A stretch of DNA of 64,000 nt, taken from positions 4,056,001 through 4,120,000 of the forward strand of contig NC_013159.1 of assembly GCF_000023865.1 (NCBI RefSeq), read 5' to 3'. Source of the stretch: Saccharomonospora viridis DSM 43017 (GTDB lineage: Bacteria; Actinomycetota; Actinomycetes; Mycobacteriales; Pseudonocardiaceae). Below, one piece after another: positions 52,425-61,181 of this stretch (its first letter is position 1; every line of letters starts with the position of its first letter). The position numbers and the translations under genes were made by a program. Under the pieces are notes generated by a model. The model was not told the DNA's origin. It saw only the letters and a list, made by a program, of their open reading frames with translations, and made no database searches.

Positions 52425-53963
52425 TTAGGGACGCCGAACAGCGCCCTCGGCACCGTACCCCGGGGACGCGTTGGGCAATCGAGACGGTTTCTCACCGTTC
52501 TCAGCGGGATTCGCGTCCTCGGTCGCACCGAGGTTTTCCAGGACATGTTTGCCGATCAGCGCTTCGTCGGGAAGCGGGATCGGGTAGTTCCCGTCGAAGC
52601 AGGCCGTGCACAGTCGCGACGCGGGCTGGTCGGACGCCGCGACCAGGCTGTCCAGTGACACATATCCCAACGAATCCGCACCGATCGAGCGGCGAACGCC
52701 GTCGAGATCGGCACCGCTCGCCACCAGTTCGGCCTTGGCGGCGAAGTCGATGCCGTAGAAACACGGCCACCGCACCGGCGGGGAGGCGATCCGGACGTGC
52801 ACCTCCACCGCCCCGGACTCCCGCAACATCCGCACGAGCGCGCGTTGGGTGTTGCCGCGCACGATGGAGTCGTCCACCACGACCAGTCGCTTGCCCCGGA
52901 TGACCTCCCGCAAGGGGTTGAGCTTCAGTCGGATGCCGAGCTGTCGAATGGTCTGTGACGGTTGGATGAACGTGCGTCCGACATAGCTGTTCTTGACGAG
53001 CCCCGATCCGTACGGGATGCCGGAGGCCTGCGCGTAGCCGATGGCGGCGGGGGTCCCCGACTCGGGGACGGGGATCACCAGGTCCGCTTCGGCCGGATGC
53101 TCCTGGGCCAGTCGGCGGCCGATCTCGACGCGCGTGGCGTGCACGCTACGACCCGCGATGGTGGTGTCCGGCCTCGCCAGGTAGACGTACTCGAACACGC
53201 ACCCTTTGGGCTCGGGATTGCCGAATCGGCTGGACCGCAGGCCGCCGGAGTCGATCGCGATGAGTTCGCCGGGTTCCACCTCGCGCACGAACGAGGCGCC
53301 GACGATGTCCAAGGCGGCCGTCTCGCTGGCGACCACCCAGCCGCGTTCCAACCGCCCGAGCACCAGCGGCCGGATGCCGTGGGGGTCGCGTGCCGCGTAC
53401 AGCGTGTTCTCGTCGGCGAACACCAGGCAGAACGCACCGCGCACGGTCGGCAACAGTTCCATGGCCGCACCTTCGATGCCCTTGTCGGCGGCGGCGTGGG
53501 CCAACAGTCCGCACAACAGGTCGGAGTCGGTGGTGGCACCGTTCCGGTCGGCGATGCCCAGTTCGCGGGCGCGTTCGTACAGCGCGCGGGTGTTGACGAG
53601 ATTGCCGTTGTGACCGAGGGCCAGCCCGGTGTCGGCCTTCGTCGTGCGAAACACCGGTTGGGCGTTCTCCCAGGTACCGCCCCCACTGGTGGAGTAACGG
53701 CAGTGCCCCACGGCGACGTGCCCCTGAAGCGACGACAGCACCTGTTCGTCGAAAACCTGGCTGACCAGGCCGAGATCCTTGAAGACGACGATACGTTTCC
53801 CGTCCGACACCGAGATACCGGCCGCTTCCTGACCGCGGTGCTGGAGGGCGTACAGACCGTAGTACGTCAGTTTGGCGACGTCCTCGCCCGGCGCCCAGAC
53901 GCCGAAGACGCCACATTCTTCTCGAGGTTCCGACTCAAGCTGATCCGCCTCGAGCTGCTCCAC
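52425..53963 (-). CDS. purF: amidophosphoribosyltransferase
   Basis: A 512-residue enzyme for the first step of purine synthesis. A short propeptide precedes Cys17 (EECGVFGVW), the N-terminal glutaminase nucleophile after processing; GHCRYSTSG and GHNGNLVN belong to that domain. The PRTase domain has the PRPP loop VVVDDSIVRGNT. Three cysteines near the end (CTACFDGNYP) suit the iron-sulfur type. GTG 53963 follows GGGGAG. Confidence 0.97.
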   Translation of the reverse strand: MEQLEADQLESEPREECGVFGVWAPGEDVAKLTYYGLYALQHRGQEAAGISVSDGKRIVVFKDLGLVSQVFDEQVLSSLQGHVAVGHCRYSTSGGGTWENAQPVFRTTKADTGLALGHNGNLVNTRALYERARELGIADRNGATTDSDLLCGLLAHAAADKGIEGAAMELLPTVRGAFCLVFADENTLYAARDPHGIRPLVLGRLERGWVVASETAALDIVGASFVREVEPGELIAIDSGGLRSSRFGNPEPKGCVFEYVYLARPDTTIAGRSVHATRVEIGRRLAQEHPAEADLVIPVPESGTPAAIGYAQASGIPYGSGLVKNSYVGRTFIQPSQTIRQLGIRLKLNPLREVIRGKRLVVVDDSIVRGNTQRALVRMLRESGAVEVHVRIASPPVRWPCFYGIDFAAKAELVASGADLDGVRRSIGADSLGYVSLDSLVAASDQPASRLCTACFDGNYPIPLPDEALIGKHVLENLGATEDANPAENGEKPSRLPNASPGYGAEGAVRRP

Positions 53964-54049
53964 CGAAAGGCTCCCCTACATACGAGAACGGGCCGCCGAC
54001 AGTTTAGGCCGAGAAAGCCCGTCGGCGACCCGTTCGCGTGATGCGAAGC

Positions 54050-54493
54050 TCACGCCGTGGCGCGTAGCCACTTGGCTTGCCCCCGGTCGTCACGCACCCA
54101 GCAGCCCCGGGCGATGACGTCTCCGCCCGACCGCTGGGTTTGCAGGGATTCGGAGGCGTCGGGGAGTTCGAGCAGCGCGTCCACCACTTCGCACATGGCG
54201 CCGTCCTTCCGCCACAACACCGTCGTGGGCGAGAGGACGTCCTGCTCCCCTTCGGGCATCCGGATGGCCGTGACCTCGTCCTCCGCGTCGAGACGGACGA
54301 CATCGACCACGTTGCCGTGTACCCGCACGCCGACGACGGCGACGATCTCCCCGGCCGCGTCGCGGGGATGCACGAACTTGTAGCCGCGTTCGATGAGCCT
54401 GCCGAGCACGTCTTCGACGCGGGCCTTCTCGGTCTCCTCGGCAGCCTCTTCGGTGGAGGCGTTCGCGTCGACGACCTCAGACGGCGAGGTCAT
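54050..54493 (-). CDS. conserved protein of unknown function beside DUF397
   Basis: A 147-residue acidic protein; after an Asp/Glu-rich N-terminus it has RLIERGYKFVHPRDAAGEIVAVVGVRVHGNVVDVVRL and then GCWVRDDRGQAKWLRA. No family is recognised. The ATG at 54493 lies inside the DUF397 gene (17-nt overlap), so it is translated from the same message. It may be a third part of the XRE/DUF397 unit. Confidence 0.6.
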   Translation of the reverse strand: MTSPSEVVDANASTEEAAEETEKARVEDVLGRLIERGYKFVHPRDAAGEIVAVVGVRVHGNVVDVVRLDAEDEVTAIRMPEGEQDVLSPTTVLWRKDGAMCEVVDALLELPDASESLQTQRSGGDVIARGCWVRDDRGQAKWLRATA

Positions 54494-54716
54494 CGAACTC
54501 ACCGTCCTTGGCTCCCGCGATGAACGCCGCGATCTCGGCTTTGGTGTAGATGAGGGCAGGCCCCTGCGGATCCCGCGAGTTCCGCACGGCGATGTCCCCG
54601 GAGGCGAGGCGAGCGACCTCGACGCAGTTACCCATCGCGCCACTGTAGGAACTCTTGCGCCACACCGCATCCGACAACAGCTCGGAGGAGACACCGTTGT
54701 GAATCGCCTTCGCCAT
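54477..54716 (-). CDS. DUF397 protein, partner of an XRE regulator
   Basis: A 79-residue DUF397 protein with the signature WRKSSYSGAMGNCVEVARL and AVRNSRDPQGPALIYT. In Streptomyces such proteins are encoded next to XRE/DUF5753 regulators (WhiJ-like pairs) and modulate their DNA binding. ATG 54716 follows AAGGTGAGG. Two palindromic sites lie directly upstream. Confidence 0.92.
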   Translation of the reverse strand: MAKAIHNGVSSELLSDAVWRKSSYSGAMGNCVEVARLASGDIAVRNSRDPQGPALIYTKAEIAAFIAGAKDGEFDDLAV

Positions 54717-54757
54717 GATCCTCACCTTCCCGACTGACAACCTTTTGGAGGATGCAT

Positions 54758-54769
54758 CTGCACGTGCAG
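54758..54769. promoter_or_regulatory. palindrome CTGCACGTGCAG, candidate XRE operator 1
   Basis: A perfect 12-bp palindrome upstream of the DUF397 gene. TGCACGTGCAGCTG recurs 54 bp away, and a partial GTGCACGCA lies between them at 54777. Confidence 0.5.
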
Positions 54770-54812
54770 CTGATTGTGCACGCACTGTAGCACCGGCTAC
54801 CGCAAATGTGGA

Positions 54813-54822
54813 TGCACGTGCA
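54813..54822. promoter_or_regulatory. palindrome TGCACGTGCA, candidate XRE operator 2
   Basis: Second copy of the motif, spaced 54 bp (about five helical turns) from the first, between the XRE and DUF397 genes. Confidence 0.5.
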
Positions 54823-54932
54823 GCTGCAATTTCGCCTGGAAGATCACATGATGACCAAGATCACAACGGGCAACCTTCGGCGAACCCCGCCGGAACCGAA
54901 CATCGACATGGGTGCCGAGCAGGAGGGAAGGC

Positions 54933-55808
54933 TCAGCTCTCCGCCAACATCTTCGCGATCATCTGCCGGGACCGCTCCGGCGTCTCGGCATCCACGGCCA
55001 ACCGGTCGAGTGACCGCCCGATCCTCTCGATCTCCTCGGGGCGTTCCAAGACCAGCCCACCCGCGATGTGATCGATGTAGCCGATGTTGGGCAACTCGGG
55101 CTGGGCGAACCGCAGCAACGTGAACGCACCCTCGGCGGCGTAACCACTGCGGTCGTAAGGCACTATCTGCACCGTGATATGCGGGAGCCTGGTCATCTCG
55201 AGCAGGTGCTCCAATTGCTCCCGATACACCTTCCGGCCACCGATGGGCCGGTGGATCACCGACTCGTCCAACACCGCCCACAGCTTCGGCGCACGAGGGC
55301 GCTGCAGCAATCGCTGCCGCCGCATCCGCAGCGCCACCCTCGCCTCGGCCTCCTCGCTCGCGGCGTGGGGCAACCCGTGGGTGATGACGGCCCGCGCGTA
55401 ATCCGCCGTCTGCAGCAGTCCCGGCACGAACTGCAGTTCGTAGGTCTGGATCCGGGACGCGGCCTCCTCCAGCCCCAGGTAGGGCTCGAACCACTTGGGC
55501 GTGTAGTCGTTGAACTTCTGCCACCAGCCGACCTGGTTGGCCTCCTCGACCATGCTGAGCAGCACTTCACGCTCGTCGGGATCGGTGACCCCGTACAGCG
55601 TCAGCAGGTCGGCGACGTCGCGCTCCTTGAAACTGACCCTGCCCAGCTCGAGTCTGCTGATCTTGGACTCCGACGCACGGATGTGGTAACCGGCATCGCC
55701 TCTGCTGATCCCCGCCCGCTCCCGCAGCCGGCGAAGTTGCGCCCCGACGATCATCCGACGAGCGGTGGGGGTGGTGTGCTCGGCCCCGGAACCGCCTCGC
55801 GCAGCCAT
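54933..55808 (-). CDS. XRE-family regulator with DUF5753 domain
   Basis: A 291-residue regulator: helix-turn-helix near 20-75 (QLRRLRERAGISRGDAGYHIRASESKISRLELG is the HTH area) and a C-terminal DUF5753 ligand/partner domain with ELQFVPGLLQTADYARAV and QIVPYDRSGY. ATG 55808 is used; GTG 55859 would add 17 residues. It pairs with the DUF397 gene 216 bp downstream, as in WhiJ-type developmental control units. Confidence 0.9.
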   Translation of the reverse strand: MAARGGSGAEHTTPTARRMIVGAQLRRLRERAGISRGDAGYHIRASESKISRLELGRVSFKERDVADLLTLYGVTDPDEREVLLSMVEEANQVGWWQKFNDYTPKWFEPYLGLEEAASRIQTYELQFVPGLLQTADYARAVITHGLPHAASEEAEARVALRMRRQRLLQRPRAPKLWAVLDESVIHRPIGGRKVYREQLEHLLEMTRLPHITVQIVPYDRSGYAAEGAFTLLRFAQPELPNIGYIDHIAGGLVLERPEEIERIGRSLDRLAVDAETPERSRQMIAKMLAES

Positions 55809-55969
55809 CTGTTGCTGTCCGTTCCTTTCACCCACGTCGTCCACGTCGTCACGCGTCACCGCGCCGGCATCGCTCGCGGCTGACGAATGGTACCCGAGAA
55901 AAACACCTGATCACCGAAAGTACTCCGTGGCCCCACCACGTCAAGGCGACTGTTTCACGCAGGGTGCGA

Positions 55970-56350
55970 CTACAGCCGAACAATCGGCAGCCACCGCGAG
56001 ATATCGGCACGCGCACCTGACGCGTCGACCCTGGCGTCCTCCACCGCTTGCGTCCACTTAAGACGGCCAAGGGCGAGTTCCAACCAAGTCCTGGGGTCCG
56101 TCTCCACCACATTCGGCGGCGTTCCCCGCGTGTGCCGAGGCCCCTCCACACATTGCACCGCGGCGAAGGGAGGGACCCGTACTTCGACACTGCGCCCGGG
56201 AGCCATTTCGGAAAGCGCCTTCACCGTCAATCGCACGGCTTTCGCCACATCGTCCCGGGCCGGTTCGGGAGCGGCCCCGGAGAGCCAGGGCTCCACTTTT
56301 TCGCACGCGGCACGCAACTCGCCGGGATCAACAAAGCGTGAAGATGACAT
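55970..56350 (-). CDS. sterol carrier family (SCP2-like) protein
   Basis: A 126-residue protein close in pattern to M. tuberculosis Rv0807: AVRLTVKALSEMAPGRSVEVRVPPFAAVQCVEGPRHTRGTPPNVVETDPRTW is the conserved block (residues 40-92). Role unknown; the gene neighbours purF in many actinobacteria. The XRE unit separates it from purF here. ATG 56350 follows a TACTGT -10 box at 6 nt. Confidence 0.82.
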   Translation of the reverse strand: MSSSRFVDPGELRAACEKVEPWLSGAAPEPARDDVAKAVRLTVKALSEMAPGRSVEVRVPPFAAVQCVEGPRHTRGTPPNVVETDPRTWLELALGRLKWTQAVEDARVDASGARADISRWLPIVRL

Positions 56351-56356
56351 GCCTCC

Positions 56357-56362
56357 ACAGTA
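56357..56362 (-). promoter_or_regulatory. -10 element (TACTGT) for a leaderless transcript
   Basis: TACTGT on the minus strand ends 6 nt before ATG 56350 of the SCP-like gene. Confidence 0.45.
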
Positions 56363-56404
56363 AGGTGGTACCAACGACCGGCACGTACATCCGTGGGGAA
56401 GAAT

Positions 56405-57016
56405 ATGGCCCAACGCGACGATTCACACCGCCTCGTGCCCGAACAATCCGCCGTTGTCCGGAAACCTGAAATCACTCAGGAAATGCGGGCCAACGCACGA
56501 GCGAATCCCAACAGTTGGCTGTATGTCGTCGACGAGGCTTTCGACCCCAACGGCAACGTACCGCCCTGGGCCGTGATCGGCGCCTACCCGGTGAACGCCG
56601 ACGGCGAGATCATCGACGACTTCCACTTCAACGACCAGTACCGCCCGTCTCCCCAAGCACTGGGTTTCCCCGAACCGGGCAGCAACCTGGAGTACCTGCT
56701 CCAGCTCATCCATACGCAGCACCGCCCCCCGGAGGACCTCGCCCCCGCGGTTCTCGACGCGGAGTTGTTCGTCTTCGCCTACACGCCGGCACAACGCACG
56801 CTCGTCGGGTTCTACGACGTCGACGGCACCGTCGTGGTGCCCGCGTACACGTCGAAATCACTGGCACCACGCGACTGGCCGCACGCCCGGGCCGTGCGGG
56901 GGCGGGACATCATCGACCTGCTCGGAGGACATCCGCTCGTTCTGAACCCGGACGACGCCATCACGGCCGTGGTGACCCCGGAGGAGCTGGCCCGGGTCCG
57001 CGCCCGGCGTCTCTGA
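56405..57016 (+). CDS. SseB-like / type VII secretion-associated-like protein
   Basis: A 203-residue soluble protein. The first half (WLYVVDEAFDPNGNVPPWAVIGAY...EYRPSP-like YRPSPQALGFPEP) and the second half (VLDAELFVFAYTPAQRTLVGFYDVDG...VPAYTS) match a group annotated as type VII secretion-associated or SseB N-terminal proteins. No secretion genes are nearby, so a link to ESX is not supported by context. ATG 56405 has GGGGAAG upstream. Confidence 0.6.
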   Translation: MAQRDDSHRLVPEQSAVVRKPEITQEMRANARANPNSWLYVVDEAFDPNGNVPPWAVIGAYPVNADGEIIDDFHFNDQYRPSPQALGFPEPGSNLEYLLQLIHTQHRPPEDLAPAVLDAELFVFAYTPAQRTLVGFYDVDGTVVVPAYTSKSLAPRDWPHARAVRGRDIIDLLGGHPLVLNPDDAITAVVTPEELARVRARRL

Positions 57017-57616
57017 AGACGAGAGTGGACGAGCCCCGGGCGGGGCGGTAGGCACGGCACGCGCACTCGGAGGCGGACCGCCGGTCCCTCCGGGCACCGT
57101 CCGGCGCCACACCGCCGCACTCGCGTCCGCTCAGACCTCCTCGACGTCAGTGGTGACGTCAGTGGTTCGGTAGTGCCGTCACGCCGTTCGGCTCGCTTCG
57201 GCCCTTGCCCGCTCAACCCATGACCTCAGGGTTGCTTCGGATTCCGCATCCTGGGGTGCGTGCGCGTGCTCTGTCCACGGTCGCACTGACCCGGACGGGT
57301 GTCGTTCAAAAGACGGCCGCGAGGACCGAGCACGAGGACCGAAGTCCGTCGGACGGGGCAGCCGTTCGGCCTCGCTTCCGCCCTATTCGCATACCCGCCT
57401 GAAGTCGTAGCGGGCCACCTCCGTCCCCCACCTTTCGTCGGGAATAAGTAACGAACTTTCGGTGGAAATCAGGCACGAAAATTACCCACTTGGACCAAAG
57501 TCGTCACGCTAACTAGTGACAACGACGGCGTGCTGTGCCCACAATCAACGCCTGAACAGCCACTTTAAGTGAGCGGTTCGTAGCGAGGGCACAGTTAATC
57601 TGAAAGGACAGACCCG
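57017..57616. other. 600-bp gene-free stretch before the lysozyme gene
   Basis: No convincing reading frame. The left part is G+C-rich and contains a perfect 12-bp tandem repeat at 57143-57166. From about 57430 the sequence is richer in A+T and probably holds the lysozyme promoter. I looked for a c-di-AMP (ydaO-type) riboswitch because these often precede cell-wall hydrolase genes in actinobacteria and did not find its conserved core. Confidence 0.45.
57143..57166. repeat. perfect 12-bp tandem repeat (GACGTCAGTGGT x2)
   Basis: Two head-to-tail copies, each containing the palindrome GACGTC. Confidence 0.85.
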
Positions 57617-58480
57617 ATGGGCATCGGACGGAGAAAGTGGCGTGCAGCCGCTGCCGTCATCGCCGGGTCGGTCAGCGCGCTCCTGCTCGGTGCGCTGGCT
57701 CCCGCGACGGCTGACACCGGCACGGACGACATACGTATCACCGGGCATGGCCAAGAGTTGGGCTCGCAGATCAGGGCGGTCGAAGGCGACCACTCCAACT
57801 CTTTCACGAAACGCCGAGCACTTGAACCACAAGGCCTCAACTCCGACGGTGCGAAGGCGTACGCCACCGTCCCAGGCATCGATGTCAGCGGCTGGCAACA
57901 GAATGTCGATTGGGCTTATTGGTGGGGTCAGGGCAAACGATTCGCCTACGTCAAGGCGACGGAAGGAACCAGCTACAAGAATCCCTACTTCGCGCAGCAG
58001 TACAACGGTTCCTACAACATCGGCATGATCCGGGGGGCCTATCACTTCGCGCTTCCCAACGTGTCGTCCGGCGCAGCACAGGCCAACTTCTTCGTCGACA
58101 ACGGCGGTGGTTGGTCCGCTGACGGCAAGACACTGCCGGGCGTGATCGACCTGGAGTACAACCCGTACGGCGACACGTGCTACGGCAAGACGCAGTCGCA
58201 GATGACCGCCTGGATCCTCGACTTCCACGACACCTACCACGCCCGCACGGGTCGCTGGCCGGTGATCTACACGTCGACGAGCTGGTGGAAGCAGTGCGTG
58301 GGCACCACGGGCGACTTCTCCAGCACCGCCCCGCTGTGGATCGCTCGCTACGCCTCGTCGGTGGGTGAGCTGCCGTACAACTGGAGCTACCACACGTTCT
58401 GGCAGTACACCTCCACCCCGATCGACCAGAACAGCTTCAACGGTTCCTACGAGCGGCTGCAGGTTCTCGCGACCGGCTGA
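57617..58480 (+). CDS. secreted GH25 lysozyme (muramidase)
   Basis: A 287-residue exported hydrolase: signal peptide to about Ala32, a ~50-residue linker, then the GH25 barrel with VPGIDVSGWQ (Asp89), FAYVKATEGTSY, RGAYHFA and the catalytic GVIDLEYN (Asp178, Glu180). It cuts the MurNAc-GlcNAc bond of peptidoglycan outside the cell. AAAGGA precedes the ATG. No cell-wall-binding repeat is attached. Confidence 0.93.
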   Translation: MGIGRRKWRAAAAVIAGSVSALLLGALAPATADTGTDDIRITGHGQELGSQIRAVEGDHSNSFTKRRALEPQGLNSDGAKAYATVPGIDVSGWQQNVDWAYWWGQGKRFAYVKATEGTSYKNPYFAQQYNGSYNIGMIRGAYHFALPNVSSGAAQANFFVDNGGGWSADGKTLPGVIDLEYNPYGDTCYGKTQSQMTAWILDFHDTYHARTGRWPVIYTSTSWWKQCVGTTGDFSSTAPLWIARYASSVGELPYNWSYHTFWQYTSTPIDQNSFNGSYERLQVLATG

Positions 58481-58501
58481 GTCCGTTTCTACCGGAATTT
58501 A

Positions 58502-58550
58502 ACAACGGAGGGCTTTCCCTTGATCACGCAGAGTGAAGGTCCTCCGTTGT
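58502..58550 (+). terminator. long-loop inverted repeat after the lysozyme gene
   Basis: ACAACGGAGG (58502-58511) pairs with CCTCCGTTGT (58541-58550) over a 29-nt loop that can fold further. Confidence 0.5.
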
Positions 58551-58709
58551 CGCTGCCATCACCTGGCCCCGCCCCTATGACCTCGGCCTCGAAACAGGCA
58601 GAATCGCAGGCATTCGCGTTTCGGGGGGAACCGCCCCTCGGAGCAGCCGTCTGTAACGACCGAGGGGACGCGCCACTGGGGGCGCCCGCAGCAGGGGAGG
58701 CAGCAACAC

Positions 58710-59756
58710 ATGACGTATCCACCACCGCCTGGACAGCCACCGTATGGGCAGCAACCGGGGGATCCGTACGGACAGCAACCGGGAAACCCTTACGGCACAC
58801 CGTCGGGCGGCTTCCCCCAGCAGGGTGGACAGTATCCACAGGGATATCCGCAGGTTCCGTACGGACAGCAAGGGGGCTTCGGCCCACAACCACCGAAAAA
58901 GAGCAAGACCGGCCTGTGGGTCGGTCTGGGAATCGGCGCAGTAGCCGTGGTCGTCTTCGTCATCACCGCCTTCGTCGCACCCGGCTTCCTCCTCAGCGAC
59001 GACGATGACGACTCGACCTCCGCCAACAGCGGCGGCAACAGCAGCGGCGCCCAAGCACTGGCCGAAAAAATCCGCGACGGCCTCGTCTCCGGCGACAACG
59101 CCGCGCTTCAGCAACTGACCTGCTCCAACGCCACGGAGATGGTCCACGAGGCCATCGAACACAGCTACGAATTCGGGGAGGTCCGCGTCAACGGCCAAGC
59201 GCAGGAGAACGGCGACACCGCCACGGTCAAGGCCACCGTGGTGGACGCGGAAACGGGGAACATGGAGATCGACGTGGTCAACACCTTCGCCAAGGAGAAC
59301 GGCGAGTGGTGCTGGCAGGATCTCACCCTGGATGTTCCCGACCTGCCCAGTCCCGGCGGAATGAGCGACGTTCCGTCGATGCCGGCCAATCCATCGATGC
59401 CGGCCAATCCGTCGATGCCCGCCAATCCGTCGATGCCGAACTATCCGAGTTCCGGCGACGAGATCGGTTCGTCCAGCTCCTCCGGTGACGGGGAGGCTTT
59501 CCTCCAGCAGTTCGGTGAGGCTCTCAACAGCGGCGACACGCAGACGCTGGAGGGCATGCTCTGCCCCGACGTCACCTCGTTGGAAACGGATTCGATCGAG
59601 GAAGCCCTCTCGGCAGGCGGTGGATACACGATGGAGAACGTCGCCTCCGCCGGTTCCATGACCAGCGCTGATTTCGTCGGCTCCGGCGGAAAACTGTCGG
59701 TCTACGTCAGTGACCGGAATGGGTCGTTCTGCGTCTTCAGCGCCCTCTACTTCTGA
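58710..59756 (+). CDS. proline-rich single-pass membrane protein with two NTF2/DUF4878-like repeats, paralogue 1
   Basis: A 348-residue protein. Residues 1-62 are rich in Pro, Gln, Gly and Tyr (YGQQPG repeats); 68-95 form one membrane helix; the outside part has two related ~90-residue units, each with an (A/F)L...(G/N)SGD...L..(L/M).C opening and one conserved Cys, separated by a linker of four P-S-M-P-A-N repeats. Such units resemble DUF4878/NTF2-like domains; no ligand is known. It is the first of three tandem paralogues downstream of the lysozyme gene. Confidence 0.75.
   Translation: MTYPPPPGQPPYGQQPGDPYGQQPGNPYGTPSGGFPQQGGQYPQGYPQVPYGQQGGFGPQPPKKSKTGLWVGLGIGAVAVVVFVITAFVAPGFLLSDDDDDSTSANSGGNSSGAQALAEKIRDGLVSGDNAALQQLTCSNATEMVHEAIEHSYEFGEVRVNGQAQENGDTATVKATVVDAETGNMEIDVVNTFAKENGEWCWQDLTLDVPDLPSPGGMSDVPSMPANPSMPANPSMPANPSMPNYPSSGDEIGSSSSSGDGEAFLQQFGEALNSGDTQTLEGMLCPDVTSLETDSIEEALSAGGGYTMENVASAGSMTSADFVGSGGKLSVYVSDRNGSFCVFSALYF
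58869..59069. repeat. 201-bp block nearly identical to 61335-61535
   Basis: The two blocks differ at one base (58991 C, 61457 G). They cover the end of the Pro-rich tail, the membrane helix and the start of the first outer repeat of paralogues 1 and 3. Confidence 0.92.
59373..59444. repeat. four 18-bp tandem repeats inside paralogue 1
   Basis: Copies of CCGTCGATGCCGGCCAAT (59373-59390, 59391-59408, 59409-59426, 59427-59444; the last diverged) encode PSMPAN units, absent from paralogues 2 and 3. Confidence 0.92.
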
Positions 59757-59776
59757 TAGGCACACCCGTGAGTCAC

Positions 59777-59809
59777 GGGGCTGGGAGCGAGGCTTTCGCT
59801 CCCAGCCCC
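59777..59809 (+). terminator. terminator after paralogue 1
   Basis: Perfect 14-bp stem GGGGCTGGGAGCGA (59777-59790) with 59796-59809, 5-nt loop, followed by TTTCTC. Confidence 0.88.
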
Positions 59810-59983
59810 TTTCTCATGCGATGTCTGTGACCGGTGCGACCGTCGAATTTCGGTGAATCCACATCCGCATCGCTGTCCGCAACGGAAGAATCACAGGCTG
59901 GTTCAAGTTCCAAACACTGCTCTGAGGCGACTGGGCGAGGCACACATCACGGGAGCACCAGAGGCAGAAGAAAGCAGCGCCCC

Positions 59984-60985
59984 ATGACCTATCCACCGCA
60001 ACCCGGCCAACCACCGTACGGACAACAACCGAACGGCCCCTACGGCACACCATCACCGGGTGGATTCCCACAGCAAGGCAACCAGTACCCGCACCCACAG
60101 GCCCTGTACGGCCAACAAGGGGGATTCAACCCGCAGGAACCGAGGAAGAGCAAAACCGGTCTGATCGTCGGCGTCAGCACCGCCGCCGTCGTCCTCGTCG
60201 CGTTCCTCATCACCGGGCTCGTCGCGCCCGGCTTCCTCCTCGATGCTGACGAGTCCACGAACGACGAAAAAGCAGCCGCAGCAGGATCTTCCACCAACAC
60301 GCCCACCAACCCCGCCGGTTCGGGCGCCGTGACGAGTTCAGACCAGACCACACCGACGTCCGCAACCGATCCGGTGTCAGTGGCCACGAACTTCTTGGAA
60401 ACTGTGAACGCGGGCGACGCGGCCGCCGCCATGGAACTTGTATGTGAGCAAGCCAGGTCCAAGACCCAGCCGCAGGTGGACATCGCCGTCGCGGGATCGG
60501 CACGATACTCGCCGGTCGGCGAGCTGCTGGAAAAGCAACTCCAAGGCGGAAAAGCCTATGCGGTCGAACCTACGGGCACCTTGAACGGTGCACCGGTCGT
60601 CGGGTTCCTGACTCTCTTGAAGTTCGACAGCTCCGACAATATATGCGTAGCGGCGTTCGCCCCGGATATGGCGAACATCCAGGGCGTCGGCCCGGACGAG
60701 AGCAGTGAGGAATTCCTGCAGCAAGTCAACGATGCCCTGAACGCCGGTGACGCGAGCGCCCTGGACGGGATGATGTGCAGGCAACCCGACGAAGGAGCGG
60801 CCCAAGCGGTCCGGGAAGCGGCCTCCTTCGGCGGAAGCTTCACCATGGAGAACGCCGACATCTCGGAATACTTCGCACACGCCGAATTCACGAACTCGGA
60901 GGACACCATCTGGGTTTACGTGGACTATCAACGCGAGGACGAAGGGCCGGAAGGTTTCTGCGTTCTTCGCGCCCAAATCAAGTAA
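59984..60985 (+). CDS. proline-rich single-pass membrane protein, paralogue 2
   Basis: A 333-residue paralogue with the same layout: MTYPPQPGQPPYGQQP tail, a membrane helix near 65-87, a Ser/Thr/Asn linker, then two repeat units (ATNFLETVNAGDAAAAMELVC and FLQQVNDALNAGDASALDGMMC openings). It differs most from the other two in the helix region. It has its own upstream region after a strong terminator. The ATG at 59984 starts the conserved tail. Confidence 0.75.
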   Translation: MTYPPQPGQPPYGQQPNGPYGTPSPGGFPQQGNQYPHPQALYGQQGGFNPQEPRKSKTGLIVGVSTAAVVLVAFLITGLVAPGFLLDADESTNDEKAAAAGSSTNTPTNPAGSGAVTSSDQTTPTSATDPVSVATNFLETVNAGDAAAAMELVCEQARSKTQPQVDIAVAGSARYSPVGELLEKQLQGGKAYAVEPTGTLNGAPVVGFLTLLKFDSSDNICVAAFAPDMANIQGVGPDESSEEFLQQVNDALNAGDASALDGMMCRQPDEGAAQAVREAASFGGSFTMENADISEYFAHAEFTNSEDTIWVYVDYQREDEGPEGFCVLRAQIK

Positions 60986-61181
60986 GTAACCCGAAGACGG
61001 ACAGCCGCCCACCGCTATCGACCTCGTCGTTCGACCCACCACTGTGGACCTCCGCAACGCCGGGCAACAACGAGGCGGAACGCGAACGCTCACGTCTCCA
61101 GGAAAGGCGGGTTCCCGGAAACGTGACGTCCACGGGTTCTAGGAGCATTTCACGGGGGCGCAGCGACCGGAAGGAGCAACC

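Noticed and set aside
57400-57616. c-di-AMP riboswitch before the lysozyme gene
   Set aside because: The conserved core segments of the ydaO class could not be found by eye.
58520-59008. 162-codon plus-strand frame overlapping paralogue 1
   Set aside because: Out of frame with the conserved paralogue and with frame-shifted composition; no ribosome site.
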